A DNA stretch of 64,000 nucleotides from Variovorax sp. OAS795 (GTDB lineage Bacteria; Pseudomonadota; Gammaproteobacteria; Burkholderiales; Burkholderiaceae_C). This document shows positions 18,623 through 28,300 of this stretch, piece by piece. Positions within the stretch are counted from its first letter, which is position 1; each line of letters starts with the position of its first letter. Both the position numbers and the translations under genes were made by a program. The stretch spans positions 3,410,001-3,474,000 of the forward strand of contig NZ_JBEPOH010000001.1 in NCBI RefSeq assembly GCF_040546685.1, given 5' to 3'. Below the pieces are notes generated by a model that saw only the letters and a list, made by a program, of their open reading frames with translations, was not told the origin of the DNA and did no database searches.

Positions 18623-20148
18623 TGTGCAGACCGAGCCTTTCGGCTGGCCGAACCGGTGCTCTTGCGTGCGGCCTTTGGCGCCGCGGCTGCCGCTGCCGCA
18701 TCGCCGCGGGCGCGCGCCATGAGATAGGACACCAGCAGCCCGACCGGGCGGCCCGTGGAGCCCTTGGCCGCCCCGCTCTTCCAGGCCGTACCGGCGATGT
18801 CCAGGTGCGCCCAGGCGAAATCGCCGGCAAAGCGCTGCAGGAACTTGGCCGCGGTGATCGCTCCGCCGGCCCGGCCCGCCACGTTGGCCACGTCGGCGAA
18901 GTTGCTCTTCAGGCCTTCGGCATATTCGTCGTCCAGCGGCAGGCGCCAGCAGCGGTCCTGCGATTCCTCGCCTGCGGCCTGCAGCGCCGCGGCCAGTGTT
19001 TCGTCGGCGGTGAAAAGACCGCTGCGCACGCCGCCCAGTGCCACCACGCACGCGCCGGTGAGCGTCGCGATGTCGATCACGGCGGCCGGCTCGAAGCGCT
19101 TGGCGTACGTCAGTGCGTCGCACAGGATGAGGCGCCCTTCGGCATCGGTATTGAGCACCTCGATGGTCTGGCCGCTCATGCTGGTGACCACGTCGCCGGG
19201 CTTGATGGCGCGGCCGTCGTTCATGTTCTCGCAGGTGGGCACGAGGCCCACCACGTTGATGGCCGGCTGGATTTCTCCCAGCGCGCGGAAGGTGCCCAGC
19301 ACGCTGGCCGCGCCGCACATGTCGAACTTCATCTCGTCCATTTCGGCGGCCGGCTTGAGCGAGACGCCGCCGGTATCGAAGGTGATGCCCTTGCCGACCA
19401 GCACCACGGGCGCCTGGTCCCTGGGACCGCCCTGGTAGCGCAGCACGATGAAACGCAGCGGCTCGGCCGAGCCTTGCGCCACGGCCGCGAACGAACCCAT
19501 GCCGAGCTTCTGCACCTCCTTGGGGCCGAGCACCTCGCATTTGATGCGAGGCAGCTTGCCGAGGCCCTTGGCCGCATCGGCCAGCAAGGTGGGCGTGCAA
19601 TAGTTGCCGGGGCGGTTGCCCCATTCCTTGGCGAACTCGATGCCGGCGACCGTGGCACGGGCCTCGTCGAAGGCCTTGCCCAGCGCCGCGGCGTTGGGCA
19701 GGCCGAGCGTGAGGTTGCGGATGGTGCGTCCGTTCTCGCCGTTCGAGGGCTTGGTGGTGGTATAGACATAGCTCGCGTCGGCCGCCGCGGCAACGGCACC
19801 GGCCACTGCGGCGCCATCGGCGTCCTGCGCGAAAACCATGGTGACGCGCTTGGGCCCGTTGGCCTTGGCCGCGTTGACCGCCGCAATGACGCCGCTGCGC
19901 ACCGACGCGGGCTTGCCGTCGCCGATGGCGGCAAGCACGACGCGAGGGGCCACCACTTCGTCGGGCTGGTAGAGGGAGAGCAGCTTGCCCGCCTTGTCGG
20001 GCAGGTCGCCGGCCTTGCGGGCGCTGGCAATCAGGGCGGAAAGCGGGTCCTTGGCGGTGAGGGGAGCGCTGCCGACGAGCACGATCAGCAGGTCGGATTT
20101 TTCGGCCGCTGCGCGGGCCACGGTGAGGGTCTTGAGCTGAAAGTCCAT
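18619..20148 (-). CDS. pepA: Leucyl aminopeptidase PepA
   Basis: A 509-residue cytosolic M17 metallo-aminopeptidase that removes N-terminal residues from peptides. The signature NTDAEGRLIL, the metal/lysine region GKGITFDTGGVSLKP and MKFDMCGAASV are all present in the C-terminal catalytic domain; the N-terminal domain (1-170) is the macro-like one. Length is typical (about 500). A Lys/Ala/Ser-rich tail of about 20 residues is added at the C-terminus. In Escherichia coli PepA also binds DNA in Xer recombination and pyrimidine regulation; nothing here shows that. It begins only 21 bases from the divergent lptF. Confidence 0.95.
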   Translation of the reverse strand: MDFQLKTLTVARAAAEKSDLLIVLVGSAPLTAKDPLSALIASARKAGDLPDKAGKLLSLYQPDEVVAPRVVLAAIGDGKPASVRSGVIAAVNAAKANGPKRVTMVFAQDADGAAVAGAVAAAADASYVYTTTKPSNGENGRTIRNLTLGLPNAAALGKAFDEARATVAGIEFAKEWGNRPGNYCTPTLLADAAKGLGKLPRIKCEVLGPKEVQKLGMGSFAAVAQGSAEPLRFIVLRYQGGPRDQAPVVLVGKGITFDTGGVSLKPAAEMDEMKFDMCGAASVLGTFRALGEIQPAINVVGLVPTCENMNDGRAIKPGDVVTSMSGQTIEVLNTDAEGRLILCDALTYAKRFEPAAVIDIATLTGACVVALGGVRSGLFTADETLAAALQAAGEESQDRCWRLPLDDEYAEGLKSNFADVANVAGRAGGAITAAKFLQRFAGDFAWAHLDIAGTAWKSGAAKGSTGRPVGLLVSYLMARARGDAAAAAAAPKAARKSTGSASRKARSAQ

Positions 20149-20151
20149 AAT
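20146..20151 (+). promoter_or_regulatory. Candidate -10 box for lptF
   Basis: CATAAT sits 18 bases before the lptF ATG and overlaps the pepA start codon on the other strand. If used, lptF has a very short leader and its promoter lies within the pepA 5' end. Confidence 0.4.
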
Positions 20152-20169
20152 CCTTTTTTTCCTCGAACG

Positions 20170-21303
20170 ATGTTATTCCATTCTTCCCTACGCAAGGAGC
20201 TGTCGCGCAGCTTCGGAGCGACCCTCGTTGTCCTGGTCACCATCGTGATGACCATGATGCTCATCCGCACCCTCGGGCTCGCCTCCAAGGGCAGCGTGAA
20301 CCCGTCCGAAGTGTTCCTGGTGATGGCCTACACGGTGCTCGGCTACATGCCGACCATCCTGAGCCTGAGCCTGTTCATCGCCATTGTGGGCACGCTGTCG
20401 CGCATGTACCGCGACAGCGAGATGGTGATCTGGTTCTCCAGCGGGCGCGGGCTCGCCGACTTCGTGCAGCCGCTGTTTCGCTTTGCCTGGCCGGTGCTCG
20501 CGCTGATCGCCGTCATGGCGCTGCTGGGCTGGCCATGGGCCAACTCGCAGACCATCGGCATGCGCGCGCAGTACGAAAGGCGCAGCGACATCGAACGCGT
20601 CACGCCGGGCGAGTTCCGCGAATCCTCGGGGCGAATGCGCGTCTTCTTCATCGACAAGGACACGCCGGACGGCGCCACCGCGACCAACGTGTTCATCTGG
20701 GCGATCGAGCGCGGGCTGCAGATCACCACCTCCGCGCGCAGCGGCCGCATCGAGAACCTCGGCGAGAACCGCTTCCTGATGCTGAGCAACGGCCAGCGCC
20801 TGGAGCGTCCGCTGCTGCCCACCTCGGGCCTCAAGATCAGTGAGTTCGAGACCTACGGCACGCGCGCCGGCGGCAATGCGGCCCTGGACGGCGATGCCAC
20901 CCCTGCGCGCGCCAAGCCCACGCTCCAGCTCCTGCGCGAGCCCGGAGACGCAAGCCGGGGCGAACTGGCCTGGCGGGTCGGCATGCTGCTGGCGGCCATC
21001 AATTTCGTGCTGCTCGCACTGACCGTCTCCAGCGTCAACCCGCGGGTGGGGCGAAGCGGCAACCTGCTGTTCGCGCTGTTCGCCTTCGTCGTCTACTACA
21101 ACATGCTCAACCTCGGCCAGAGCTGGATCAGTTCCGGCCGCTTCGGCATGGGCTCCTTCATGCTGCTGCTGCACGGCGGCGTGCTGCTGATCGGCGTGGC
21201 GTGGCTGTTCCTGCGCAACAACAACTGGGGCCGGCGGCGCAACAACGATCGCGTGATCGCCGGCGGCCTGCCGTCCCAGCCCGCAAAAATCGATCCCTCG
21301 TGA
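20170..21303 (+). CDS. lptF: LPS export permease LptF
   Basis: LptF is one of two inner-membrane permeases of the LptB2FG complex that extracts lipopolysaccharide for transport to the cell surface. The 377-residue protein starts MLFHSSLRKELSRSFGATLV, with helices 1-3 (about 15-125), a periplasmic beta-jellyroll domain (about 130-285, with GEFRESSGRMRVFFI) and helices 4-6 (about 285-360), the usual six-helix layout. Its stop overlaps the GTG start of lptG by four bases. The ATG follows the pepA start region by 21 bases on the opposite strand, as in many proteobacteria. Confidence 0.95.
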   Translation: MLFHSSLRKELSRSFGATLVVLVTIVMTMMLIRTLGLASKGSVNPSEVFLVMAYTVLGYMPTILSLSLFIAIVGTLSRMYRDSEMVIWFSSGRGLADFVQPLFRFAWPVLALIAVMALLGWPWANSQTIGMRAQYERRSDIERVTPGEFRESSGRMRVFFIDKDTPDGATATNVFIWAIERGLQITTSARSGRIENLGENRFLMLSNGQRLERPLLPTSGLKISEFETYGTRAGGNAALDGDATPARAKPTLQLLREPGDASRGELAWRVGMLLAAINFVLLALTVSSVNPRVGRSGNLLFALFAFVVYYNMLNLGQSWISSGRFGMGSFMLLLHGGVLLIGVAWLFLRNNNWGRRRNNDRVIAGGLPSQPAKIDPS

Positions 21304-22409
21304 AAACAATCCGACGCCTGATCTACGTCGAGGCACTGAAAGCCGTGGCTTTCGTGACCCTCGGCTTCCTGAGCCTGTTCTTCTTCTTCGACTTCGTCGA
21401 CGAACTGCAGTCCATCGGCAAGCCCGAAAGCCTGGCCTACGGTCCCGCGCAGGCGCTGATCTACGTGGCCCTGCTGATTCCGAGCCACCTGTACGAGCTG
21501 CTCCCCATCACCGTGCTGATCGGCTGCATCTTCGTGATGGCGCGCCTTGCGCAAAGCTCCGAATACACCATTCTCCGCACCAGCGGCCTCGGTCCCTGGC
21601 GGGCGCTGCGCACCCTGCTTCTGCTCGGGCTCGGCTTCGTCGTGCTGACCTTTGCCATCGGGGACTACATCGCGCCGGTGTCCGAACGCACCGGCCAGCT
21701 GCTCAAGTCGCGCTACCAGGGCTCGTATTCGCTCGTGGGCAATACCGGCGCGTGGCTCAAGGAGAAGCGCGAGAACGTGTCCTATGCCGTGAACGTGCTG
21801 TCCATCGCACGCGATGGCTCGCTGAAGAACGCGCGCATCTTCGAGTTCGATGCCAACGGCTATGTGCGCAAGCAGCTGGTCGCGGGTTCGGCGCGCATCT
21901 TCGACGACCATTGGGAGCTCTCGGACGTCGAACTGCAGGACTACGACACGCGCGCCGCCGCCGACAAGGCCCGCATCGTCACCACCAAGGTGCCGCAACT
22001 CGATTGGCCGACCACGCTCACCGCCGAGATGGTGTCGGTGGCACTGCTCCGGCCGGACCGCATGGGCACGATCGACCTGTTCGACTACATCCGCCATCTC
22101 GATGCCAACGGCCAGACTGCGCAGCGCTACGAGATCCAGTTCTGGCGCAAGGTCTTCTACCCGCTGTCCTGCCTCGTGATGGTGGTGCTCGCGCTGCCCT
22201 TCGCCTACCTGCACTTCCGCCAGGCCGGCATCACCACCTATGTGTTCGGCGGCGTGATGATCGGCATCAGCTTCTTCCTGCTGAACAACGTGTTCGGCTA
22301 CCTCGGCAACCTCAGCAACTGGTCGCCATGGCTCACGGCCGCGGCACCGGGCCTCATCTATTCGGTCATGTCGCTTGCCGCGTTCAGCTGGCTGGTTCTT
22401 CGAAGATAG
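21300..22409 (+). CDS. lptG: LPS export permease LptG
   Basis: Second permease of the LptB2FG exporter. The 369-residue protein starts MKTIRRLIYVEALKAVAFVT with GTG and has three N-terminal helices (the second ending in ELLPITVLIGC), a periplasmic domain with SYAVNVLSIARDGSLKNARI, and three C-terminal helices including FWRKVFYPLSCLVMVVLALP. Overlap of GTGA with lptF indicates coupled translation. The ATPase lptB is not nearby. MsbA, which flips lipid A before this step, is encoded at 45748 in the same window. Confidence 0.95.
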   Translation: MKTIRRLIYVEALKAVAFVTLGFLSLFFFFDFVDELQSIGKPESLAYGPAQALIYVALLIPSHLYELLPITVLIGCIFVMARLAQSSEYTILRTSGLGPWRALRTLLLLGLGFVVLTFAIGDYIAPVSERTGQLLKSRYQGSYSLVGNTGAWLKEKRENVSYAVNVLSIARDGSLKNARIFEFDANGYVRKQLVAGSARIFDDHWELSDVELQDYDTRAAADKARIVTTKVPQLDWPTTLTAEMVSVALLRPDRMGTIDLFDYIRHLDANGQTAQRYEIQFWRKVFYPLSCLVMVVLALPFAYLHFRQAGITTYVFGGVMIGISFFLLNNVFGYLGNLSNWSPWLTAAAPGLIYSVMSLAAFSWLVLRR

Positions 22410-22420
22410 ACGAGAAGAAG

Positions 22421-22795
22421 ATGGCAGCCGACAAAGCGAGGGGCATCATCCTGCTGGCCCATGGTTCGCGCGACGAGCGCTGGCGTGCGCCGATCGAGGC
22501 CGTGGCCGCGCGCGTCACTGCGCTCGACCCCCAGGCCCGCGTGGTTTGCGCCTACATGGAACTGGCCGCACCCGACCTGCGCACCGCCGCGGCGGCGTTG
22601 ATCGCCAGCGGCGCACGGGCGCTGCGGATCGTTCCGCTGTTCCTTGGCATGGGAAAGCACGCGCGCGAGGATCTGCCCTTGCAGGTCGACGCGTTGAGGG
22701 GCAACTGGCCAGACGTCGAGATCCAGTTGGCCAACATCGTCGGCGAGGAACCCGAGCTGGTCGAATTGCTTGCCAGAATTGCCACCAAATCTTGA
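22421..22795 (+). CDS. CbiX-like sirohydrochlorin cobalt/iron chelatase, short form
   Basis: A 124-residue single-domain chelatase of the CbiX small family. The N-terminal ILLAHGSRDERW contains the conserved His14, and VPLFLGMGKHAREDL contains the second metal-binding histidine. Short CbiX proteins insert Co or Fe into sirohydrochlorin; one or two chains assemble into the full active site. Siroheme is the cofactor of sulfite and nitrite reductase, and the next gene is cysB, the sulfur-assimilation regulator, so iron insertion for siroheme is the likelier role. It lies 11 bases after lptG and could be read from the same transcript. Confidence 0.87.
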   Translation: MAADKARGIILLAHGSRDERWRAPIEAVAARVTALDPQARVVCAYMELAAPDLRTAAAALIASGARALRIVPLFLGMGKHAREDLPLQVDALRGNWPDVEIQLANIVGEEPELVELLARIATKS

Positions 22796-22832
22796 ATTCG
22801 CAGCTATTTCCATAGACTCCGAAGGCATAATG

Positions 22833-22854
22833 AATTCCGCAATAAGACGGAATT
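22833..22854. promoter_or_regulatory. Inverted repeat upstream of cysB, candidate autoregulatory site
   Basis: AATTCCG (22833-22839) and CGGAATT (22848-22854) are perfect 7-base arms separated by 8 bases, ending five bases before the cysB ATG. LysR-type regulators bind imperfect dyads of this size and commonly control their own gene. Autoregulation is inference. Confidence 0.5.
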
Positions 22855-22858
22855 TGAT

Positions 22859-23800
22859 ATGAATCTGCACCAGTTCAAGTTTGTCCAGGAAGCCGTGCGG
22901 CGCAACCTGAACCTCACGGAAGCCGCCAAGGCGCTCCACACCTCGCAGCCGGGGGTGTCCAAGGCCATCATCGAGCTCGAGGAAGAACTCGGCGTCGAGA
23001 TCTTCGCCCGCCACGGCAAGCGCCTCAAGCGGGTGACCGAGCCGGGCCAGCATGTCATTGCCAGCATCGAGCTGATCATGCGCGAAGTCGGCAACCTGAA
23101 GCGCATCGGCGAGCAGTTCAGCGCGCAAGACAGCGGCACCCTTTCGATCGCCACCACGCACACCCAGGCGCGCTACGTGCTACCGGTGCCGGTGGCCAGG
23201 TTGCGCGAGGCCTACCCCAAGGTCAACGTGAGCCTGCACCAGGGCTCGCCCGACCAGGTGGCGCGCATGGTGATCGACGAGATCGCCGAGGTGGGCATTG
23301 CGACCGAATCGCTGGCCGACTACACCGAGCTGGTGACGCTGCCCTGCTATGAGTGGCAGCACGTGCTGGTGCTCCCCAAGGACCATCCGCTGGCCGGCAA
23401 GGACCGCATCTCGCTCGAGGACCTGGCGCTCGAACCCATCATCACCTACCACCCGTCGTTCACCGGCCGCACGCGCATCGACCATGCCTTTGCGCAGAAG
23501 AAGCTCACGCCGCGCATCGCGCTCGAAGCCATCGACTCCGACGTGATCAAGACCTATGTGCGGCTCGGCCTGGGCGTGGGCATCGTGGCCGAGATGGCGG
23601 TGCGCGACGAGTCGAACGCCGATCTCGTGGTGCGGCCCATGGGCCATGTGTTCGGACAGAACATCGCGCGCGTGGCGTTCAAGCGCAGCGCCTACCTGCG
23701 AAACTTCGTATTCAAGTTCGCCGAGCTGCTGTCCGACCGGCTCGACCGCAACCTGATCGCCAAGGCCCTGAGCGGCCATCAGCAAGACTACGAACTCTGA
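22859..23800 (+). CDS. cysB: LysR-type regulator CysB
   Basis: Activator of sulfate assimilation and cysteine synthesis. The 313-residue protein starts MNLHQFKFVQEAVRRNLNLT, the CysB-specific form of the LysR winged helix, with recognition segment TSQPGVSKAIIELEEELG (about 30-47). The effector domain (about 90-300) has ATTHTQARYVLP and TYVRLGLGVGIVAEMAV as in CysB/Cbl, which sense N-acetylserine or sulfur compounds. Length is normal (324 in Escherichia coli). Preceded by a dyad overlapping the leader and followed 12 bases later by an aminotransferase. Confidence 0.95.
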   Translation: MNLHQFKFVQEAVRRNLNLTEAAKALHTSQPGVSKAIIELEEELGVEIFARHGKRLKRVTEPGQHVIASIELIMREVGNLKRIGEQFSAQDSGTLSIATTHTQARYVLPVPVARLREAYPKVNVSLHQGSPDQVARMVIDEIAEVGIATESLADYTELVTLPCYEWQHVLVLPKDHPLAGKDRISLEDLALEPIITYHPSFTGRTRIDHAFAQKKLTPRIALEAIDSDVIKTYVRLGLGVGIVAEMAVRDESNADLVVRPMGHVFGQNIARVAFKRSAYLRNFVFKFAELLSDRLDRNLIAKALSGHQQDYEL

Positions 23801-23811
23801 AGACCACGACC

Positions 23812-24987
23812 ATGAGCACCGTTCCTTCTTCCCCACGCACGCCAGCCATCGGCACCAAGCTGCCTGCCGTCGGCACCACCATCTTCACCGTGATGTCGGC
23901 CCTGGCGGCCGAAAAGAACGCGGTGAACCTGGGCCAGGGCTTTCCCGACTTCAACTGCGACCCGAAGCTGCTCGAAGACGTGACGGCGGCCATGGCAGCG
24001 GGCCACAACCAGTACCCGCCGATGCCCGGAATCCCGGCCCTTCGCCAGGCGATTGCCGGCAAGATCTCTGCGCTCTACGGCCACAACTACAGCGCCGCCG
24101 ACGAGATCACGGTGACCGCGGGTGCCACGCAGGCGATCATCACGGCCATCCTCGCCGTGGTGCGCGCGGGCGACGAGGTGATCGTGCTGGAGCCCTGCTA
24201 CGACAGCTACGTGCCCAACATCGAACTGGCGGGCGGCAGCGTGGTGCGCGTGCCGCTCGTGCCCGGCACCTTCCGGCCCGACTTCGACAAGATTGCCGCG
24301 GCGCTGTCGCCGCGCACGCGCGCCATCATCGTCAACACGCCGCACAACCCGAGCGCCACGGTGTGGACAGCGGCCGAGATGCGCAAGCTCGAGGAGCTGC
24401 TCGCCCCCACCGACGTGTTCGTGATTGCCGACGAGGTGTACGAACACATGGTCTACGACGGCGCGCAGCACGAAAGCGTGGCGCGCTTTCCGGGCCTGGC
24501 CGCGCGCAGCTTCATCGTGAGCAGCTTCGGCAAGACCTACCACGTCACCGGCTGGAAGGTCGGCTTCGTGGCCGCGCCGGCACCGCTGATGGCCGAGTTC
24601 CGCAAGGTGCACCAGTTCAACGTGTTCACCGTCAACACGCCGATGCAGCATGCGCTCGCGCAGTACATGGGCGATGCCGTGCCCTACCTGGAGCTGCCGG
24701 CCTTCTACCAGCGAAAGCGCGACCTGTTTGCCGCCGGCCTGGCCGAAAAGACCCGCTTCAAGCTGCTGCGCAGCGAGGGCAGCTACTTCCAGTGCGTGGA
24801 CATCTCGGCGGTGAGCGAGCTTTCGGAAGCCGACTTCTGCCTGTGGCTGACCCGGGAGATCGGCGTCGCGGCCATTCCGCTGTCGGCTTTCTATGGCAAC
24901 GGTTTCGACCAGCGCGTGGTGCGCTTCTGCTTTGCCAAGAAGGACGAGACGTTGCTCAGCGCGCTGGACCGCCTCGCACGGCTATAA
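23812..24987 (+). CDS. Class I/II aminotransferase, methionine aminotransferase-like (YbdL/KAT family)
   Basis: A 391-residue PLP enzyme, fold type I. It has Asn179 in NTPHNPSATVW, Asp207 and Tyr210 in IADEVYEHMVY, and the PLP lysine Lys241 in SSFGKTYHVTGWKVGF. The sequence AVNLGQGFPDF near residue 40 is characteristic of the methionine/kynurenine (YbdL, KAT) group. Downstream of cysB by 12 bases, the context suggests a role in sulfur amino acid recycling, such as conversion of 4-methylthio-2-oxobutyrate to methionine. Kynurenine or aromatic substrates cannot be excluded. Confidence 0.85.
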   Translation: MSTVPSSPRTPAIGTKLPAVGTTIFTVMSALAAEKNAVNLGQGFPDFNCDPKLLEDVTAAMAAGHNQYPPMPGIPALRQAIAGKISALYGHNYSAADEITVTAGATQAIITAILAVVRAGDEVIVLEPCYDSYVPNIELAGGSVVRVPLVPGTFRPDFDKIAAALSPRTRAIIVNTPHNPSATVWTAAEMRKLEELLAPTDVFVIADEVYEHMVYDGAQHESVARFPGLAARSFIVSSFGKTYHVTGWKVGFVAAPAPLMAEFRKVHQFNVFTVNTPMQHALAQYMGDAVPYLELPAFYQRKRDLFAAGLAEKTRFKLLRSEGSYFQCVDISAVSELSEADFCLWLTREIGVAAIPLSAFYGNGFDQRVVRFCFAKKDETLLSALDRLARL

Positions 24988-25103
24988 AGCCGACGCCGCC
25001 GGTAGGATAGTCCTGACCGCCGAAGGAGCGGCTTTCCGGCGTGTATTGCGCCCCTGGACAGCGAGCATGCAGCCTCGTAACAACAAAAGTCCAGGAGATA
25101 AGC

Positions 25104-25262
25104 ATGTCCCTCTCGTTCATTCTGCTGATCGTTTTGATCTTGCTGTTGATAGGCGCGCTGCCGAGCTGGGGCTACAGCCGGAGCTGGGGCTATTGGCCCA
25201 GCGGCGGCCTGGGCCTGGTCTTGCTGATCGTCATCATCCTGGTGCTCATGGGACGCATATAG
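25104..25262 (+). CDS. Small hydrophobic DUF3309-type protein
   Basis: A 52-residue peptide with two membrane segments (about 4-18 and 34-50) joined by an aromatic- and Gly-rich loop GYSRSWGYWPSGGLG. This is the pattern of DUF3309 proteins, common in proteobacteria and of unknown function; some are annotated as stress-related. A strong ribosome binding site AGGAGATAAGC precedes the ATG, and an intrinsic terminator follows, which argues for a real gene despite its size. Confidence 0.8.
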   Translation: MSLSFILLIVLILLLIGALPSWGYSRSWGYWPSGGLGLVLLIVIILVLMGRI

Positions 25263-25292
25263 AGCTTCCGGACACTTCGCGCACCTGAAAGA

Positions 25293-25318
25293 AGCCCGCC
25301 GACAAGCGGGCTTTTTTT
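25293..25318 (+). terminator. Intrinsic terminator after the DUF3309 gene
   Basis: Stem AGCCCGC/GCGGGCT with a short CGACAA loop followed by seven or eight T, 30 bases past the stop. It also separates this unit from the convergent hrpA. Confidence 0.92.
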
Positions 25319-25342
25319 CGTCCTTGCGCAGCGTTCGCGGGG

Positions 25343-28300
25343 TCAGGCCTGCAGCTGGGCCCAGGCCTTGTCCAGCCGCTTGATGCTGACCGGCTGCGGC
25401 GTGCGCAGCTCCTGCGCGAAGAAGCTCACGCGGAGTTCCTCGAGCAGCCAGCGGAACTCGAGCATGCGCTCGTCCACCGCGCCCTTGCGCTCCGCCACCA
25501 GCCGCCAGTAGCGCTGCTCCTGCGGCCGCAGCTCGGCCAGCTTGGCGGCGTCGCGCGCGGGATCGGCGCGCAACTTGTCCAGCCGCAGCACGATCGCCTT
25601 GAGATAGCGCGCGAAATGCTGCAGCTGCGTCCACGGCGTGTCCGCGATGAAGCGCTTGCCTACCAGGCGCTGCAATTGCTGCGCGGCGTCCTGTACGGCT
25701 TCGGGCTGGATCTTCGTGTCCTTGATCTTGCGCGCGGCGGCGGCGTACTCGACGAGGATCGACGAGGCGAGCCGTGCCACCTCGTTCGCGATCAGCGTGA
25801 GCCGGCCCCGGCCTTCCTCGAGGCGGCGCTTGAAGGCGAATTCGTCGGCAGGCAGCGGCTCCTGAAGGAAGGCCCTGTCGATGGCCACGTCGATGATCTG
25901 CGTGCGCAGCTCCTCGGAGGTGCCCAGCGGCATGTAGGCCACCGCCATCTTCTGCAGATCGGGGATGTTCTTCTCGAGGTACTTGAGCGCATCCTTGAGC
26001 TGCAGCGCGAACAGGCGGCGCAGACCCGCGCGATGCTTCGAGGCCGCCACGGCGGGCTCATCGAACACCTCGATGGTGACCGCGTCGCCTTCGTCCCGCA
26101 GCGCGGGAAATCCGATGAGCGACTGCGCGCCGCGCCGCACTTCCATCAGCTCGGGCAGCTCGCCGAAGCTCCAGCTGGTGTAGCGCTGGCCTGCGGGCAG
26201 GCTCGGCGTTGCCGGAGCCGCCGCGGCGGCATGGCCCTTGGCCGGCGCCTGGCCTTCGGCGGCTTGCGCGGGCTTGCGGTCGGGCGACGCCTTGACGTTG
26301 AGCCCGGCCAGCGCCTGGAAAGCGCCTCGCGCCTGCGCGCCTAGTTCGGCTTTCAGCGCGCCCAGGTTGCGCCCCATGCCCAACTGGCGGCCATGCTCGT
26401 CCACGATGCGCAGGTTCATGAAGAGGTGCGGCGGCAGCATGTCGAGCTTGAAGTCGGCGCGCTTCACGTCGATGCTCGTGGCATCGCGCACACGCTTGAG
26501 CAGCACGTCGGTCAGCGAGCCGTGGCCGAACACTTCGGGCGCCGAGAGTTCTTCCGCCAGCTTTGCCGCCGAATCGGGCAGCGGCACCAGCCGCGAGCGC
26601 GGGCGCTGCGGCAGGCTCTTGAGCAGCGCCTGGATCTTGTCCTTGAGCATGCCCGTCACCAGCCATTCGCAGCGCTCTTCGCTCACCTGGTTGAGCACGA
26701 AGAGCGGCACGCTGACCGTGAGGCCGTCCTTCGCATCGCCGGGTTCGTGCAGGTAGGTGGCCGCGCAATCGACACCGCCGAGCCGGAGCGTCGACGGAAA
26801 GGACTGCGTGGTGATGCCTGCCGCCTGGTGGCGCATCAGCTCCTCGCGCGTCAGGAAGAGCAGGCGCGGCTGCTCCCTGGACGCATGGCGGTACCAGTTC
26901 TCGAAGGTGATGCCGCTCGCCACGTCGGCAGGCAGCTGCGCGTCGTAGAAGGCGAAGATCAGTTCGTCGTCGACCAGCACGTCCTGCCGGCGCGACTTGT
27001 GCTCCAGCCCTTCGACCTCGCGCACCAGCTTGCGGTTGGCCACGAGGAACGGGAACTTGCTCTCCCATTGCCCCGCGACCAGCGCTTCGCGGATGAAAAT
27101 CTCGCGCGCCGCTACCGGATCGACCTTGGTGAAATCGACGCGGCGGCCGCTGTAGACCACGAGTCCGTAGAGCGTCGCGCGCTCCAGTGCGGAAACCTGC
27201 GCGCCCTTCTTCTCCCAATGCGGATCGAGCAGCTGTTTCTTCAGCAGGTGGCCCGCCACCTGCTCGAGCCACTGCGGCTCGATGTTGGCGATGCCGCGGC
27301 CGAAAAGGCGCGTGGTTTCGACCAGCTCGGCCGCGACGATCCAGCGGCCAGGCTTCTTCTTCAGGTGCGCACCGGGGTGCTTGTAGAACTTGATGCCGCG
27401 CGCACCGAGGTAGGCCTCGTCGTCCTCGAGCTTCCAGCCAACGTTGCCGAGCAGGCCCGCGAGCATCGACAAGTGCAGCGGCTCGTACCCCGCCGGCTCC
27501 GCGTTGATGCGCCACTTGTGCTCGGTCACCACCGTGAGCAGCTGCGAATGGATGTCGCGCCATTCGCGCACGCGGCGGATGTTGATGAAGTTCTGGCGCA
27601 GCAGCTGCTCGTACTGCCGGTTGCTGAGCTTGTGCGTATCCCCATGGCCGCCGCGCGCATCGGCAATCCATTTCCACAGCCGCAGGTAGCCACTGAACTC
27701 GCTCTTCTCGTCGTCGAATTTCGAATGCGCCTGGTCGGCCTGCTGCTGCGCGTCCATCGGCCTGTCGCGCACGTCCTGCACGCTGAGGGCCGACGCGATG
27801 ACCAGCACTTCCTCGAGCGCGCCGCGCGTGCGCGCCTCCAGGATCATCCGGCCCACGCGCGGATCGAGCGGCAGCTTGGCGAGTTCGGCGCCGGTGGCCG
27901 TGAGCTCGTTCGCATCATCGACCGCGCCGAGTTCGTTGAGCAGCTGGTAGCCGTCGGCAATGGCGCGCGGCGACGGTGCTTCCAGGAACGGAAAACGTGC
28001 CACGTCGCCCAGGCGCAGCGACTTCATCCGCAGGATGACGCCCGCCAGCGAGGAACGCAGGATCTCAGGGTCGGTGAAGCGCGGGCGGCCTTCGAAGTCT
28101 TTCTCGTCGTAGAGCCGGATGCAGATGCCGTTGGCCACGCGGCCGCAGCGGCCGGCACGCTGGTTGGCCGCGGCCTGGCTGATCGGCTCGACCAGCAGCT
28201 GCTCGACCTTGCTGCGGAAGCTGTAGCGCTTGACGCGCGCGGTGCCGGTGTCGATCACGTAGCGGATGCCCGGCACGGTGAGCGAAGTTTCCGCCACGTT

